The position numbers were made by a program, and so were the translations under genes. The notes below the pieces were generated by a model. The model was not told where the DNA came from. It did no database searches and worked only from the letters and a program-made list of their open reading frames with translations. 64,000 nt of DNA from Neckera pumila (Eukaryota; Streptophyta; Bryopsida; Hypnales; Neckeraceae), in assembly GCA_963969595.1 (NCBI GenBank), contig OZ018411.1, forward strand, positions 30,887,445-30,951,444, written 5' to 3'. Position 1 is the stretch's first letter. Every line of letters begins with the position of its first letter. Below, in pieces: positions 34,657 to 47,600 of the stretch.

Positions 34657-35616
34657 ATGGAACGGGAGAGGTTGGATATTGGGCGCACGCCTCAGATGCC
34701 AAAAGAAATAGGCGTTGGATGGGCTGAATTTATTAAACAACAAATACAAACCGTATTTCAGGCCGCACTTCTACACATGGTGCAGCAGATTTCCGAAAGA
34801 GCAATTTTGGCGTCTCTCCAAGCTTCACCCCCTGACACCGTTTGTACAATTAGTCAGGATCAGCAAAGGGCGGAAAGATATGATGATGCAGGGATTAGGG
34901 AAAAAGAATCAGAAGTTGCTCAACCAGAGAAGTTTGTAGGGAAAAGGGGTGGAAAAGTGTATCACTGGTTTGCACAGCTCTGTTTGGTGTTCAGGGGAAA
35001 AACCCGCATTTATCAACAAGATGAGGATAAGGTGGCATATGCTTTGTCTTACATGAGTGGAGCTGCCCAGAGTTGGGCGATGCCATTGTTACAAGCACTT
35101 GATGAGGGACAAAGGCATGAGCTATTAACATATTATGTTGCATTTTGAGAGGCTGTCATTGCAGTTTATGGTGATCTTGATCGAAGAGGGAATGCAGAGG
35201 ATCGCCTAGGGAGGATCAAACAAACGGGCTCTATGGCAAGTTATATTTCCAGCCTTAATGAGCATGCTGCCCAGGTCGATTGGAACGAGTCTAGCTTGGT
35301 GGCACGTTTTCGAAGAGGGCTCAAAGACAAATTTCTTGATTCCGTAGCGACAGCGGAAACCCAGCCGCGTGGGCTCAATGAGTGGATGGCGATGGCGTCA
35401 CGAATTGACAAAAGGTTGTGGGCACGACGACAAACTCGAAGGCCTTCACTTCCCTATTCCAACTCTAAGTCGTCAACTTTTGTTGCAAATGATTACAGTG
35501 GTTGTTCCCAATCAATTCCTGAAACATCAGGGCCAGTGCCGATGGAGTTGGATGCAACTCGAATAAATACAGCTCTTGCCAAAATCGTAGCAGAACGGTT
35601 GGAATACCAAAGGTAG
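34657..35616 (+). pseudogene. gag: Broken gag of the chromovirus
   Basis: The frame opens at an ATG 100 bp after the LTR. A capsid-type segment is visible (YHWFAQLCLVFRGKTR, then AYALSYMSGAAQSW), as in the retrotransposon gag family. It forms the structural core particle in which the RNA is copied. A TGA at 35146-35148 interrupts it; the same frame resumes directly (EAVIAVYGDLDRRGNAEDRL) and runs to a TAG at 35614-35616. The zinc knuckle follows outside the open part. Disabled copy. Confidence 0.9.
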
Positions 35617-35690
35617 GGAAGGTGCTGGGGATGCGGTTAGCTTGGTCATGTGCGAGCTTGATGTCCCACCAATCCCTCGAAGCCTTTGTC
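35617..35690 (+). pseudogene. Remnant of the gag zinc knuckle
   Basis: In the gag frame the spacing of CWGCG, then GHVRA, then CPTNPS is that of a CCHC nucleic-acid-binding knuckle, but two stops fall inside it (one before GHVRA, one just before the last Cys). Confidence 0.7.
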
Positions 35691-35834
35691 CTTGGTTGCA
35701 TTGAAAGAAGTTGGGATGGCTAGAGTAGATTCGGGAAAAGGCAAAGCCCGGGACTGAGGATGGAGGCTCGGTGCCCGGGACCAGTGTAGATAAAGATGAG
35801 CTCATCTCGGTAGCAAACGGGGAAAGCAACCAAT

Positions 35835-36235
35835 CTGTTGTATTTACAAGCCACTCTTGATCCTGAGGCTCATTTGACTATGATTGCTCGAATTTATTCA
35901 TATGATGCCCGCCCTTTGGTATATTCGGGTACAACAAGTGTATCCATGCATCCAGATTTTGCGGCCAGATGCCATGCTTTGATTAAACCAAAGCAAATTC
36001 CTTGAGAAGTTTGTGTCATCGATGGACGGGTAATCAGTTCAGGACTCATTACTCACGAGGCAACTGTCAAATTGGAGGTGGCAGGCCATTATGAAATATT
36101 GGTTGCAGATCTGACTAATATTGATAAATATCCTTGCGTATTAGGGACTCCCTGGTTGACCTGCTATGACCCTACTATCAAGTGGTCTGAGAAAGAGGTG
36201 GCCTTCAATTCGGTGTATTGCCAGAAGACGTGTCT
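35835..36235 (+). pseudogene. pol: Remnant of the aspartic protease region
   Basis: One frame reads an element-type protease, including SVSMHPDFAARCHAL and the late block CVLGTPWLTCYDPTIKW that normally follows the flap in Ty3/gypsy proteases. The active-site position reads YSGTT where DSGAT or DTGAS is expected, so the catalytic Asp is replaced by Tyr. A TGA also interrupts the frame near 36004. The enzyme would have cleaved the gag-pol polyprotein; this copy cannot. Confidence 0.75.
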
Positions 36236-36372
36236 ATGACGGAAGACACGGAGCCAGGGTTCGATTGATGACGTCGAAGAAGAGGCAGTTGCATGGCTAA
36301 TCAAGGAAGCGATAGTTTTGATGGGCCCCCCCTGCCAGTAGGGCCGTGAAATAGGCTTCGTTAGTACTGAAG

Positions 36373-37399
36373 GTGCCGCGGCATACTATGGTATCTGCAG
36401 CAGCTTTCAGGCTATCGGCAAGAGAGGCGGAGATTTATATGCTACTAGTATCAGAGCTTGACGGAATTGATATGGCTGAGATGAAAGGGGGGTTGGATGC
36501 GGTTCCAACTGAGTATCACGATTTGCACACAGTTTTCTGTGGAAAATTGTCTAATGAATTACCAGATCATGGAATGTCAGACATGAAAATCAAATTTAAG
36601 GAAGGACAAGAACCATGGAATACAGGGTTACGGCCCATGTCTCCAACTGAGTTGGAGGAGCTCCGGGATTATTTGGAAGAAAATGGGGAAAGGGTGGATC
36701 CGTCGATCTAAATCTCCAGTTTTAGCCCCAATAGTATTTGCTTGGAAAAAAGATGGTTCTATTTGCATCTGTATAGATTACCAAAACTTTAATAAAGTTA
36801 CTGTCAGAAATCATTATCCACTGCCACTTATTCCCAAGCTTACGGATCGACTGGTGGGAGCTAATATTTTTACAAAACTGGATGTGCAGCAAGCTTACCA
36901 TCGCATTCAAATGCAACTTGGAACGGCATTCAAAACCCGATATGGCTTATTTGAATACTTGGTTATGCCGTTTGGCCTAATGAATGCTCCCGCTCAATTC
37001 CAAGCACATATGCAGTATATTTTTAGTGATCTCCTGGATATCTCGGTAGTCATTTATCTGGACAACATATTAATTTTCTCTAAAAATTTGGAGGAACACC
37101 AACAAGTGGTGCAGGATGTTCTTCAACGACTATATAAGCACGGCCTTTTTGTTAAGACATCTAAATGTCAATTTCATCGCACTTCGGTGGAATTCTTAGG
37201 CATGATTGTATCCGCTCAAGGACTAGAAATGTGTGAGGACAAAATACAAGCCATTAAAGACTGGCCTACACCAAAGAATGTTACAGAAGTCCAGGCATTT
37301 TTAGGTTTCGCAAACTTTTATCGCCGATTTATATGCGACTATTCAAGAATTGCAGTCCCGCTTACAGCGCTAACTCGTAAAGACCAAATATTTGAATAG
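36373..37399 (+). pseudogene. pol: Broken reverse transcriptase of the chromovirus
   Basis: Reverse transcriptase motifs run in order: APIVFAWKKDGS, CIDYQNFNKVTVRNHYPLP, FTKLDVQQAYHRI, VMPFGLMNAPAQFQ, then VVIYLDNILIFS, and the thumb block VEFLGMIVSAQGL. The catalytic YLDD box reads YLDN, so one of the two metal-binding Asp residues is lost. A frameshift near 36690, in a GGGGAAAGGG tract, separates the first part from the rest, and a TAG ends the open part at 37397-37399. The domain would have copied the element RNA into DNA. Confidence 0.93.
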
Positions 37400-38098
37400 A
37401 ACCCCCAGGCTACCAATGCTTTCAAGGAACTTCAACTCCGTTTCTGTCAAGCGCCGGTATTAACACACTCGGACTTCCAACGTCCTTTCGTGATTGAAAC
37501 AGATGCATCTGACACCGCAACCGGTGAAATTCTCTCTCAGCATGGACAAGATGGTCATCTCCATCTTTGTGCATTTTGCAGCTCAAAGATGTCTCCATCA
37601 GAACAGAATTACAACATTTATGATAAGGAGCTTTTAAGTATTGTTCTAGCGTTTCGGGATTGGAGAGTCTATTTAGAAGGATTGTCCCATCAAATTAAAG
37701 TAATATCTGACCACAAAAATCTCGAATATTTTTTAACCACTAAACAGCTCAATAGATGACAAGCTCGTTGGTCGGAATTGTTATCGGCATTCCTTTTCGT
37801 CATACAACACCGACCAGGATCAATGAACGGCCGGGCGGATGCGCTATCCAGAAGGTCTGATGTCATCAACGCGAGGGTACAAGAACCCAGACCATTTCTA
37901 GAACTGGCAACCCTGGAGACTTGCGAATCAATCTGGACCGACCAGCAGATCCTGCAGCACATTCAGATAGCCACAGGGCGGGACCCAGCCTTACAGTCCA
38001 TCCTGGCATATTTTGCCAATGGATCTGATTTAGCACCAGCAGACATTCGTTGGAGGTTTTGGGCATACACTTGCAACAACGGAGTACTGTATTTCTAG
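37400..38098 (+). pseudogene. pol: Broken RNase H of the chromovirus and linker
   Basis: Continuing in the reverse transcriptase frame, the segment shows IETDASDTATGEILSQ, DKELLSIVLAFRDWR and SDHKNLEYF, the usual RNase H/connection blocks with the catalytic Asp, Glu and Asp visible. The next block, FVIQHRPGSMNGRADALSRR, is the typical Ty3/gypsy RNase H end. A TGA at 37757-37759 and a TAG at 38096-38098 interrupt it. Confidence 0.9.
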
Positions 38099-39182
38099 AA
38101 CACTATTTACGTTCCAAACAACGAAGAGGTTCGCCGGTAGATTCTACGTTCCAGGCATGATGCCCCAGCGGCAGGGCATCAAGGGTGGGCGAAAACATTG
38201 GATCTTGTTACAAGAAGTTTCCACTGGCCAACATTACGACGATATGTCCATCGATATGTCGATGGCTGCGACACCTGCCAACGGTCCAAACCACCACATC
38301 ATGCACCTTACAGCCTGCTTCAGCCAATACCAGCTGCTGAAGCACCTTGGAAACAAATTTCAACTGACTTCATTGTCAAGCTTCCGCTTAGTGCAGGATA
38401 CGACTCAATATTGGTGGTTGTTGATAAAAACACCAAACTAGGCCATTTCATCCCAACCAATGAAATGTGGATTCTAATGAAGCTACCAATCTATACTTTC
38501 ATAATGTATGGAAATACCATGGTGTACATAATGAGATTATTTCTGACTGGGGCCTTGTTTTTGTATCTAAAATCATGAGGAGATTATGTGACCTCTTACA
38601 AATTCAACCTTCTCCATCTACAGCATTCCATCCCCAATCGGATGGGCACACGAAGCGTGTTAACCAAGTTCTTGAGCAATTCTTACGCATGTTTACAACC
38701 AGGCAGCAGAATGACTGGGTCGATCTATTACCCATTGCGGAGTTTGCATATAATAATGCCACTCACTCTGCAATAGGAATGTCACCTTTCTACGCAACCT
38801 ACGACTACCACCCGTTATTATCATTTACAACTTCGTCGACATCCACTGTGCCTACTGCTGAAGACCGCATTAGATATCTTCAAGAGATTCACGAAGAAAT
38901 TAAATTGATGATAAAAATAGCTAGAAACTAGGCAAAAAAGAGATATGACCAAGCGGGCCACCTGCATCAAATTTTCAACGTCGGAGACTAGGTGCTCCTT
39001 TGCCACGACAACATTGCTCCTGCAGGTCCGTCCAGGAAGTTATCACCAAGGTTTTTAGGGCCTTATCCAATTATTGAAAAGCTTTCTGACGTGGTATACC
39101 GTTTACAGCTACCCAAAACATTAAGGATTCATAATGCATTTCACGTGTCACTACCTGAAAAGTACCACCAGGATACAATCTA
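38099..39182 (+). pseudogene. pol: Broken integrase of the chromovirus
   Basis: An HHCC zinc-binding region is intact in residues (HDAPAAGHQGW ... VDGCDTCQRSK). The catalytic core keeps the first Asp (TDFIVKLP) and the second (IISDWGLVF). The third catalytic residue is changed: the QSDGHTKRVNQ block has Lys where the family has Glu. A frameshift near 38460, an extra stop just after 38098, and stops at 38929-38931, near 38988 and at 39181-39183 break the frame. Integrase inserts the DNA copy into the host chromosome. Confidence 0.92.
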
Positions 39183-39183
39183 G

Positions 39184-39429
39184 GGGCGGAAAAAGAAACC
39201 ACCGCTATCAATCACCACTCCAGAAGGCGACATTGAATGGGAAGTTGACAAGAATTTGGACTCCCAATTGGTCGGCCGTTGGAAGAAGCTGCAGTACCTT
39301 GTCTCATGGACAAGCTACGGGCCTAAACAGAATTCCTGGGAACCTGCGGTCAATCTAAAAAACGCCTCAAATATAGTGAAGGACTTCCACCGCCATCACC
39401 CCACTACGCCAAAACTAAGAGGGGGATAA
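39184..39429 (+). pseudogene. pol: Chromodomain at the end of pol
   Basis: An uninterrupted frame reads IEWEVDKNLDSQLVGRWKK, then LQYLVSWTSYGP, NSWEPAVNL and IVKDFHRHHP. This is the chromodomain fold (three strands plus a C-terminal helix with the W-EP signature) that defines chromoviruses and guides insertion to particular chromatin. The frame ends in a TAA at 39427-39429, immediately before the right LTR, so the purine tract lies inside the coding end. Of all domains it is the least damaged, apart from its upstream stop. Confidence 0.93.
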
Positions 39430-39758
39430 TATTACGATCATATTGTAACAGCTGGACTAGACTAAGGAATACAATGTTTATACTTGGACAAGTAGTTAGT
39501 CAGTTATTGGGAGTTAGAGCATCTCCTCCGCTTGCATGTAAATACCTAGAAGGAAGGTTTATTCTCCACGCAACCTCTTGTGAATGAGAGGAGCCTTGAT
39601 GGTTCGGATTTCTATTCTTTCAGTTGACTCCTTGTCTTCTTGTGTCTATCTTTGAATGCTGGTTGATATTCGTCTATGATTGTTGGTTGTGGGTCCGGAA
39701 CGAATAAGTGGAACCAAAGTATCGACAGGGAAACAAGATCGGTCTTTGGACCATGACA
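39430..39758 (+). repeat. Right LTR of the chromovirus
   Basis: It starts TATTACGATC (the G of TG is mutated to A) and ends CCATGACA. It aligns along its full length with 34229-34556. Confidence 0.93.
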
Positions 39759-39763
39759 TTCCA

Positions 39764-40430
39764 AGTATATATAACTCTATAAAATCAATTTCAAATTTTT
39801 GTTTCCCAAAAAAGTGATTTTTTTTTATCTACCCGTGCTACCTGAGTTGAGAAACAAACTATACATCATGCTGTAACTTTTTAACCATCTAGTCAAAAGT
39901 TCTGAAAATTGTTGGGCCTTAGAGTTGTTCCTTGTCCCCACTTTCTATTTTAATTTGGGCCCAAAATTTGGAAATCTCTAGTCACACGTACCTGCCCAAA
40001 ATTTCTATATAGCCAAAAAACGCATGTTGGTCCTTTAGGGGTTAAATAGCTTAGCAAGCTGCGTTCAAGATTCTCCATTTGCCCATGCCCTCTTCATTTT
40101 TGGCTGTGGCTGAGCATGTTTTTTTACTTGGCATGCATGCAGTGGGGCATTTTCTAAGCCATGGCCCGCCCATTGCTTGTGTTGAGTGCCTTTGATGCCC
40201 TGCTGTGGCGTTGCTCTTAGGTCAGGGTGAGAACACTCCTCAGGTGGGGTCCAGTAACAGTGAGGTAATTACTGCATTAACCTACTACAGTACCGTACCT
40301 GCTGTAATTGGCAAGTCTCTAACTTAGTGTAGCTTTACTGGAGCAGATGGAAAACTATGACTGAGGATTTCCATATTCGATTTTCGTCAAAGGGATAATG
40401 CATATGTTTGGAGAACTCACTCCAAGGAAT
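39764..40430. other. Intergenic DNA between the chromovirus and the kinase gene
   Basis: AT-rich at first, rising in GC towards 40400. No gene or repeat boundary was recognised. The chromovirus inserted into an AT-rich stretch here. Confidence 0.45.
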
Positions 40431-41650
40431 CCCGATCAGAAGCGGGCTCGGGATCGTGGAAGCGGAAATGACGCGACGTCCCCACCATAGGGAACACTCG
40501 CAGCGGCCCCGCCCGGAGAACGATTTGTTCGACTGATGCGTCACCGGTGCTCGCTTTGCCCGACCCGACCCGGCCCGACCCGGTCCGGAAGGAAGAAGTG
40601 GCGAGAGAGAAGCCGGGGACACTCAAGAGTGGAAGAAGACGAGCACAGAGCCTGGAGAGCAATGGCGGAAGCTCCATAGCTGAACTCAGAAGCGTGCAGG
40701 GATACAGCGGATTGCCGGTAGCTTGCGCCCGTCGATACAGCAGGTTGGAGTTTAGTGTTGCGTAGGCTTCTGCGGTTGAATTTCCGTTTGATGTTTTGCT
40801 AGGCGTGCTCTTGTTTAGCTTAACGAAGGCCATTGCAGGTTTAGCCGGTTGGTGTTTGTGGCGGTTTGTTTTCGTTGCCCTGGGGTTTGAAGCCTCTTAT
40901 GATCGTGTTTGGTTGAATTCGGTGGAGATTGGCGGCAGTGGCACTGGAATTGCTACCGACGTTTTATCTATGGTGTATTGTGGAGTTGAGTGTGTTGGTG
41001 GTTCTGGTATTGCAACCTGTCGTTTGGATTTTGTGCCTGTTGCTGTTGAGATCCTGGTGCATATTGCAGTCTGGTGATGCAGGGACTGGTTGTTCGTCGT
41101 CGCTTGATTATAAGTCTGCTTTTGTGCAGAAGGGAGGGGTTGGCAGGCGTTTCTGTGGCATTGCTTTTTCTGAAGCGCATCTCAGGAATCAAAGCCATGC
41201 CGGGAATTCTCGATTTGGAGGAGAGCAGGTAGTTCAGTTTTGGTCATCGCTGAGCAGCTGGTGGAAGGATTCGGAGCGGGTCTAATTCGGTACGGTATCC
41301 ACATTACCTAGCTTCGTTCATGGCGAACTTCGATGGGGCTCTTGAGATTTGAGGAAAGAACTCTGCGTTTCTGTTTTCGAGTTGGATGTTGCACTCGTCT
41401 TTGACATTGTTTTTGTCTCTATGGTTGGATCAGAGGTTCAAGTCTGTGCCGTCGCTTTGTACCGCTAAGCAAGATTAGAAGATCGCTTGTGCAGGTCTGG
41501 GATTGGTCCTCCTTCTCTCGCTAGGTCGGCGACTCAATACCGGGCTCTCTATGGGGACTTGTATATGACACGCAATCGACTTGTGTTGCTGTGGAATTAA
41601 GAAGCCGGAACTATTGATCGCTTTGCGTTTTGTTTACTACCCTGCAAGCA
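40430..41650 (+). promoter_or_regulatory. GC-rich upstream and leader region of the kinase gene
   Basis: GC content is clearly higher than in the flanking repeats, with a CCCGACCCGACCCGG-type tract at about 40560-40585 and several short ATG-initiated frames (for example at 40662) that end quickly. An in-frame TGA about 30 bp upstream of the ATG at 41651 shows that the kinase frame does not extend upwards without splicing. I could not place the transcription start or a TATA box. The long overlapping frames on both strands here look like by-products of the GC bias. Confidence 0.5.
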
Positions 41651-44600
41651 ATGGGGAAAGGGAAAAAACTTATCAATGATCCTAACGGTAAGGATAATGA
41701 AGGATCGAGGCATGCTGCCGTCAGAAACTGTCTTTTCTTGCAAGATCAATTCTACATATAACTAGGAGCCTACTTTGAATGAATAGTCGGTCTTCTAGTT
41801 TTTTAGAATTACGGAGTATCGCTCTTCACTGTCCTATCTCCTCTTCTGCAGTTTGATTCCTTCCTTTCAATGAGTTTTGATCCCGAGTATAGTGTTAACC
41901 TGAACAGAATATATTCTGCTATTACTCATTTCTTGTCAGCTTCACGCGTTTCTTGTTGGCGAATTTCTCTTCCTGAATCGTGATATAGTGATCGTGGGCC
42001 TTGTTACCTTCAATCTGCGACTTGGAAACCTAGAAAATTTCCTCCTCCCAAGAAGGGTTTGGAAAGTACAAGAGGGTTTAGTATTTGTAAATTGTCTTTT
42101 GATAACACTTCTCTTTGGATCGGGGTGGTCTGATCTCATCTCCTTCAAAGTGTTGTCGTTGTCCCGGTTGCTTCGAGAAATTCTCGTGAATAGCTTGTTC
42201 AAGGCAATATCATGGCCTTGCGGATCCTCTATGAGCATGCATCCGATACTCTTCTTACAGTTATTGAGCAATCGCTTTTCCTGTGGTTTGAGATACTGTT
42301 GTTCCCCCCGCCTGCTTTTAACCTGATCAGTTAATCCGCATGCCTTTCGCGTTTTGTCAGGATATGTTATTACTGTCGTATAATTGTGCACTTGTCATTC
42401 TAGGTTTAAAATTTCTTTGAAAATCTTCAGTTTTCCCTGATTCTATGTGTCGTCCTATCAGGCTTTTCTCCTTCTCCTATCCTCTATCTGATTCTTTTCA
42501 GTCTTTCATTTGGAGCCCAGAATTGCACTCTGTGGTTAACCGGAGAATGAAATGTGCTGAATTATTATGCCTTCTTTCGTCTTCAGATTAGAAAGGCCAG
42601 AGTGCTACAATTCCTAATGATCTCGTTCGAGTACACTGTGGCTAGTCAACCTTCACACTTTGTGAATAATACTGCTGTCCACAAAGCTCAATCGATTGCC
42701 CCTTCCAATTTCTTCGAGTTTAACTACTCTGAACGTATATTTGGATACTGTGATTCTTAGGGACCTTGCATTACTTGTGTGAGAGGCAGTTATTTTGTTT
42801 CGTAGATGGTATTTGAGATTGAATTTCTGCTCAGGTTCTCTTCTGGGAAGTCCGTGATAATCCCAGGCGTGAATCTCTACTGAGGAATATCGATTGAGTG
42901 GTGAGGTGGTACTCGAATGAGGCACTTTCTGCTCATCGCTCTAAATTTTGTAATTTTGAGGGTTAGGTCAATGATCTTGCAACGTGAGGCAGATTAGGCG
43001 CAGAGTAGTCTCTCTAAGTTTCTTAGAAAGTATTAACTTTATCAAATTTGATGTTTGATGTCTCTTTAAACGGAAGTCTTTCTGAAGGTATCCTGTAAAT
43101 TGCATTCCCTTGTAATCTGGCAATAGTTATCACTGTTGTCTTTTTTCTCTTTTTTTCCTTTTTTCGCTGGGGTGACTCCAAAGATCTGGCGAAGTTTGCT
43201 TAATAGTTTGTTCTTTTGGTAGCTACAATTCAATTTCGGGCGATTTGTAACATGTATTTATTGAAATCTGACCAAATAATTCCATTTCGTCCTTGAATTA
43301 CCTACAGGCTTGTAGCAAGACCCAAAACTTGTCAGAACCTGGCGATTTTTAGCACAATAAAGAATGGCTGGTCCGTTGTCCAGCGTGTTTGCCATCTATC
43401 AATCATCGTTTACGCTGAGCTCTTTGAACTTTTTGTTGTTGCGCAGATGTTGTCAAAGAACTCATCGAGGGAATGGTGGAGACATACCCTCACCTCACGT
43501 ATCTTGATGGCTTTCCTGAGGTGAAACCAATACCTCTAGACGGTGAATCGAATTTATTGATAGTTATGCTCTGTAGATCTTGCGGCTCGTTGATGAAGTG
43601 ATATACAGGATGAGATTTACTGGGATCTATTCACAGCAACTGAGTTGTGAATCGGGATTTGTTTTTCTATTGAACTACAGCTCTTCAGCTCACGAAAAGT
43701 GTGATCAATATTGTGTTATGCATTGCTAATTCATGCCTATCTGCTGTTGTTTAGGTTAAAGTGGTGCTGCGGTCAGATATTAAACGGGGCACCTATAATA
43801 AAGTTGCAATTATATCAGGTACTGTCTTGATTTTAATCCTTTTCTGTCTAAGTAGGAGCTACTCATATCAGAGGTTTGCATCTGGAGGATTTCCTTAGAA
43901 GGTTTTGTAAATTTGTTCAATTTTTTAGTGAAGCACCAGCAGAGAAATTTGCGATCGCTTTGTAAGCCTCCCCACTCGGCTTGATATACTTTATTGCTTG
44001 TGTATTCACTTGAGATGAACTTGAGATGAACGGAATGTGGTTTTGGGTACTTCAGTTGCTAGGTTCCAGTAGTTAGTTATCACGTTGCAGCTTCTATTTG
44101 CCAATGCTGGGCAGTAAGTGTACAGGTGGTGGAAGTGGTCATGAGCCAGCTCATGCAGGATATGTCGGTGAGGGTATTCTTACCGCTGCCATCTGTGGGG
44201 ATGTATTTTCTGCTCCGTCCGTTAACGCAATCTTAGCTGTAAGCCACAAGCTTCTTGATCTCCACTTTGTAATGGATCATGACGAGCTTGGCAATGTAGT
44301 CTCCTGGCATGTGCAACCTCCGACTCTCTGTTCAGGCGTCTCTCGTCACATATTTTGTACACTTCCGCTTTGTGCTTAGCTGGTTCTGAATCTATTTATT
44401 GGTTTCGATACAACCAGAAAAATTTAATAGCAAATTGATTAGAAGTGGATTTCTATTATTTAATAGAAGCTGAACACCAAGTAATCGTATCTACGTACGT
44501 AAACTTATCTCTTATTGGAGCAAATAATTGTACTTAAGCTAGAAGGTGTTCTTTGGTTGTCTTTGATGTCCGTGACAGCCATCTACTTGCTAATTGTCTC

Positions 44601-47600
44601 TGATATTGCAGGGAATTCGTGCAGTAACCGGACCTGCTGGTTGCCTGCTTATTGTGAAGGTCCCAATTCTCTTATTGCCAGAATGAGTGATTGTCAAATG
44701 TTTTTGTTGAGTGGCAGTTTAGCGTTTTTTGCTCCACTGGTTTGATTAATAATAGTATTACCACATGATATTGATGGTTGTTGGACCCCCGTGATTGAGT
44801 TTTTGGATTGTAGAGAATTGCTGTGCTTACTACTGGATCGATTGAGATGGACTCTGCGTCATCATGGGAACAATCATGATTGATTTTGCAACTACAGATT
44901 TTTATCTATAGACTGCAAATGAATATATTAGAATATATCTAATCAAACATGTGATATTGGGATGCCAGAATTACACAGGAGATCGTTTAAACTTTGGATC
45001 TGCTACTGAACAAGCAAAGGGGGAGGGTTTTAAAGTTGAGGTATGGTTTTAATGAGCTTATGATATGATCCGTTCGCTGGGCAGTTTACCACTCCATTTC
45101 AAAGGATGACAGTAACTTTTGGAAGGGGGCTTACTTTTGGGAGCTGTTCTGCTTGTCCTATCTGTGTATGCCAGCGCAAGGATGGTTTTCGGAATTGGTT
45201 CCTTCTTTGCAAGAAGCTCATGTTGCACACTCCTTCTTGTCACTGATAACCTTGCAGTCTAATTTCATCTTCTCTGTAATGTTAGGTAGTCATTCTGAAT
45301 CTAAGATGTCATGAACTGATTGTTCGCTTCTGGATCGGGTGTTTAAATTGGTGAGTAACTAATATACTATGTTTTATCCCGGATTTTATTTACGCAGATG
45401 GTGATTGTGGGAGACGACTGTGCACTTCCCCCTCCACCACGAGGTCCTGTTGGTCGACGGGGATTGGCTGGGACATTATTTGTTCACAAGGTATAAACTC
45501 TGCCTCACTGTCGCCTAGTGTTCGATTTGAACTCTTGTTGTTATACTTCAGCACCGTGATCATTTGGGAACATTTGGGTTTATTGGAAAATAATCTTCAT
45601 AATTTTGAGTGTATTAAATTCCATTTGGAGCTATGTTCCTAGGTTGCAGGTGCAGTCGCTGCTGCAGGTCGGCCTCTTGTTGAAGTTGCAGCAGAAGCAC
45701 GGCGAGTTGCAGGGCTGGTAGGAACAATGGGGGTTGCGTTATCAGTGTGCACAGTTCCCGGGCAGAATACTTCTGACCGACTGGGACCTGGGAAGATGGA
45801 GCTGGGTTTAGGCATTGTAAGTATATCTTGTGCACTCTTGAGTTCGTGTATTTGTTTTGATTCAAGCTCCGCGTGTATTGCTATTAAGATGATGCTAAGA
45901 AAATTTATTAGTATGAGTCAGTATGTTTGAGCTGTAGTCCTCGGCATGAGAATCAGGGGCTTTAGTTATTTTGAGTGCTATCCCACCTTACTTAACACTT
46001 TCTTTTCACTGGTTCTAATATTTAGTGGTCATTTGGGAACTGATTCTTTTGATGATCATATTTGTATTTGCAGCATGGTGAGCCAGGAGCTATGGTAGCT
46101 GATTTGCAACCTGTGGACATTGTTGTGTCTCACATACTGAAGCAAATCTTATCTCAGGTGCACTGTTGCTTTTCTGTCTAAGGACAGTTTGAGAAATGCT
46201 ATCAGTTTCTTTGAAGCTGTGCTATTACGGTCGCTTTTGTTCAAGTCTCTATATATTTCCCCCCTTGGAATCCGCTTCAAGAGTAACCCTGTGTTGAATT
46301 TCTAATTGGCATCTTATTTATTGGACTCCGTTATTTTGTTGTATCATGTGGTGTAGTAGGAAGTTCATTTAGTCGTCTTGATGTTTTTTACATTTATAAT
46401 GTGCTGGTCTTAAGAGGAAATATTTACTGAATATGACTGTAATCTTGAGAACAATTAGTACCGAGCCTTCCAATGGCAATGTTAACAAATATGGTGTGTG
46501 TCGTCTCTGATTTACTCATCAACTGGGTCGTTCAATTTTTGCAGGAGACAAAATATGTGCCTATTAAACGAGGCAGTCGGGTCGTGCTCATGGTTAATAG
46601 GTACTTGTTTCAAGGCTTGACCGGGGTAGTATTTGTTTCGATTTCAATTCTTCTATTTGTGCCTTTGTGGTGACGTTACATTTAGAGTCCTACTCTTCAA
46701 TTCTGCTGGACACCCTCTGCTAATGATGGCACACTTCTATTGGTCCACGAATTTGGCGGGGTTTGTGTTGATCATAGTCATTCCTTCCGACTTCGTTGGA
46801 ATTTGCAACTAACAACTACAAAAACAATCGTCTTGTGTAGCCTTGGAGCAACACCGATGATGGAGTTGATGATTGCTGCGGGAAAAGCTGTCGCACAGCT
46901 GCAAATAGATCATGGCTTAGCAGTGGAGCGTGTTTACACGGGCTCCTTCATGACATCCCTCGACATGGCAGGTAGTTATGACACAGTTACTTTGAGGTGC
47001 TCAAGTGTAGAAATTTTTTGAGCATTTGTCTGCACATGGTGGGCCGCCTCCCTTATTATTTCAATTCTGGTTGCTTGGCTTACAGCAGATTCTGCATTTT
47101 ATTGTGTACGGATCCCGTCTTTTGCACGTGCCTAGGACCCATTTTTATGAGCCTGATTTATGATTCAAACTTCGCTTCTCCTATTCAAATGAGAACTTCT
47201 GGAATGTGATAGCTATAGAGTTTTCCTGAAGACATCTTGCTATATTATGTCTACAGGAATGTCTCTTTCTGTGCTGAAGGTTGACGACCCCATTCTAAGC
47301 TCGCTTGACTTCGCAACGAAGGCTCCAGCGTGGCCTGTTGGAGTTGGTGGTACAGTAACAAAACTGTTTTTTGAATTGTTGACCCTCACGGTGTCATGGA
47401 ATGTGGACATTGGCGACTCGTGATTTTGGCTGGTTTCGTCAGAGTCTTGATATAAGAAGGCCTTCGTTTTGAGAATCCTTTTAGGGTAAGCCTAGATAGA
47501 TTATTTACAAGCATGTTCGAATTATCATCAATTGGGCTTTCTCTCATCGAAAGAGGTCCCTCCATCATTGGATCTCAGATTTACAAGTTAAAGATAGCGA

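Larger units (their letters stand above)
34224..39763 (+). mobile_element. Full-length degenerate Ty3/gypsy chromovirus with target duplication
   Basis: Two LTRs of about 328 bp (34229-34556 and 39430-39758) bound a gag-pol region with domain order gag, zinc knuckle, protease, reverse transcriptase, RNase H, integrase, chromodomain, which is the chromovirus order. The 5 bp repeat TTCCA flanks the element (34224-34228, 39759-39763). By eye the LTRs differ at about 24 positions plus one indel, roughly 7%, mostly transitions. The left LTR begins TG, the right one TA. A purine tract AGAGGGGGA precedes the right LTR. The expected tRNA-Met type primer site (TGGTATCAGAGC) is absent after the left LTR. 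Stops and frameshifts occur throughout, so the copy cannot encode its own proteins. Confidence 0.95.

Noticed and set aside
40417..40833. 138-codon minus-strand frame upstream of the kinase gene
   Set aside because: Lies in the GC-rich leader region, shows no domain, and overlaps several equally long frames on both strands.
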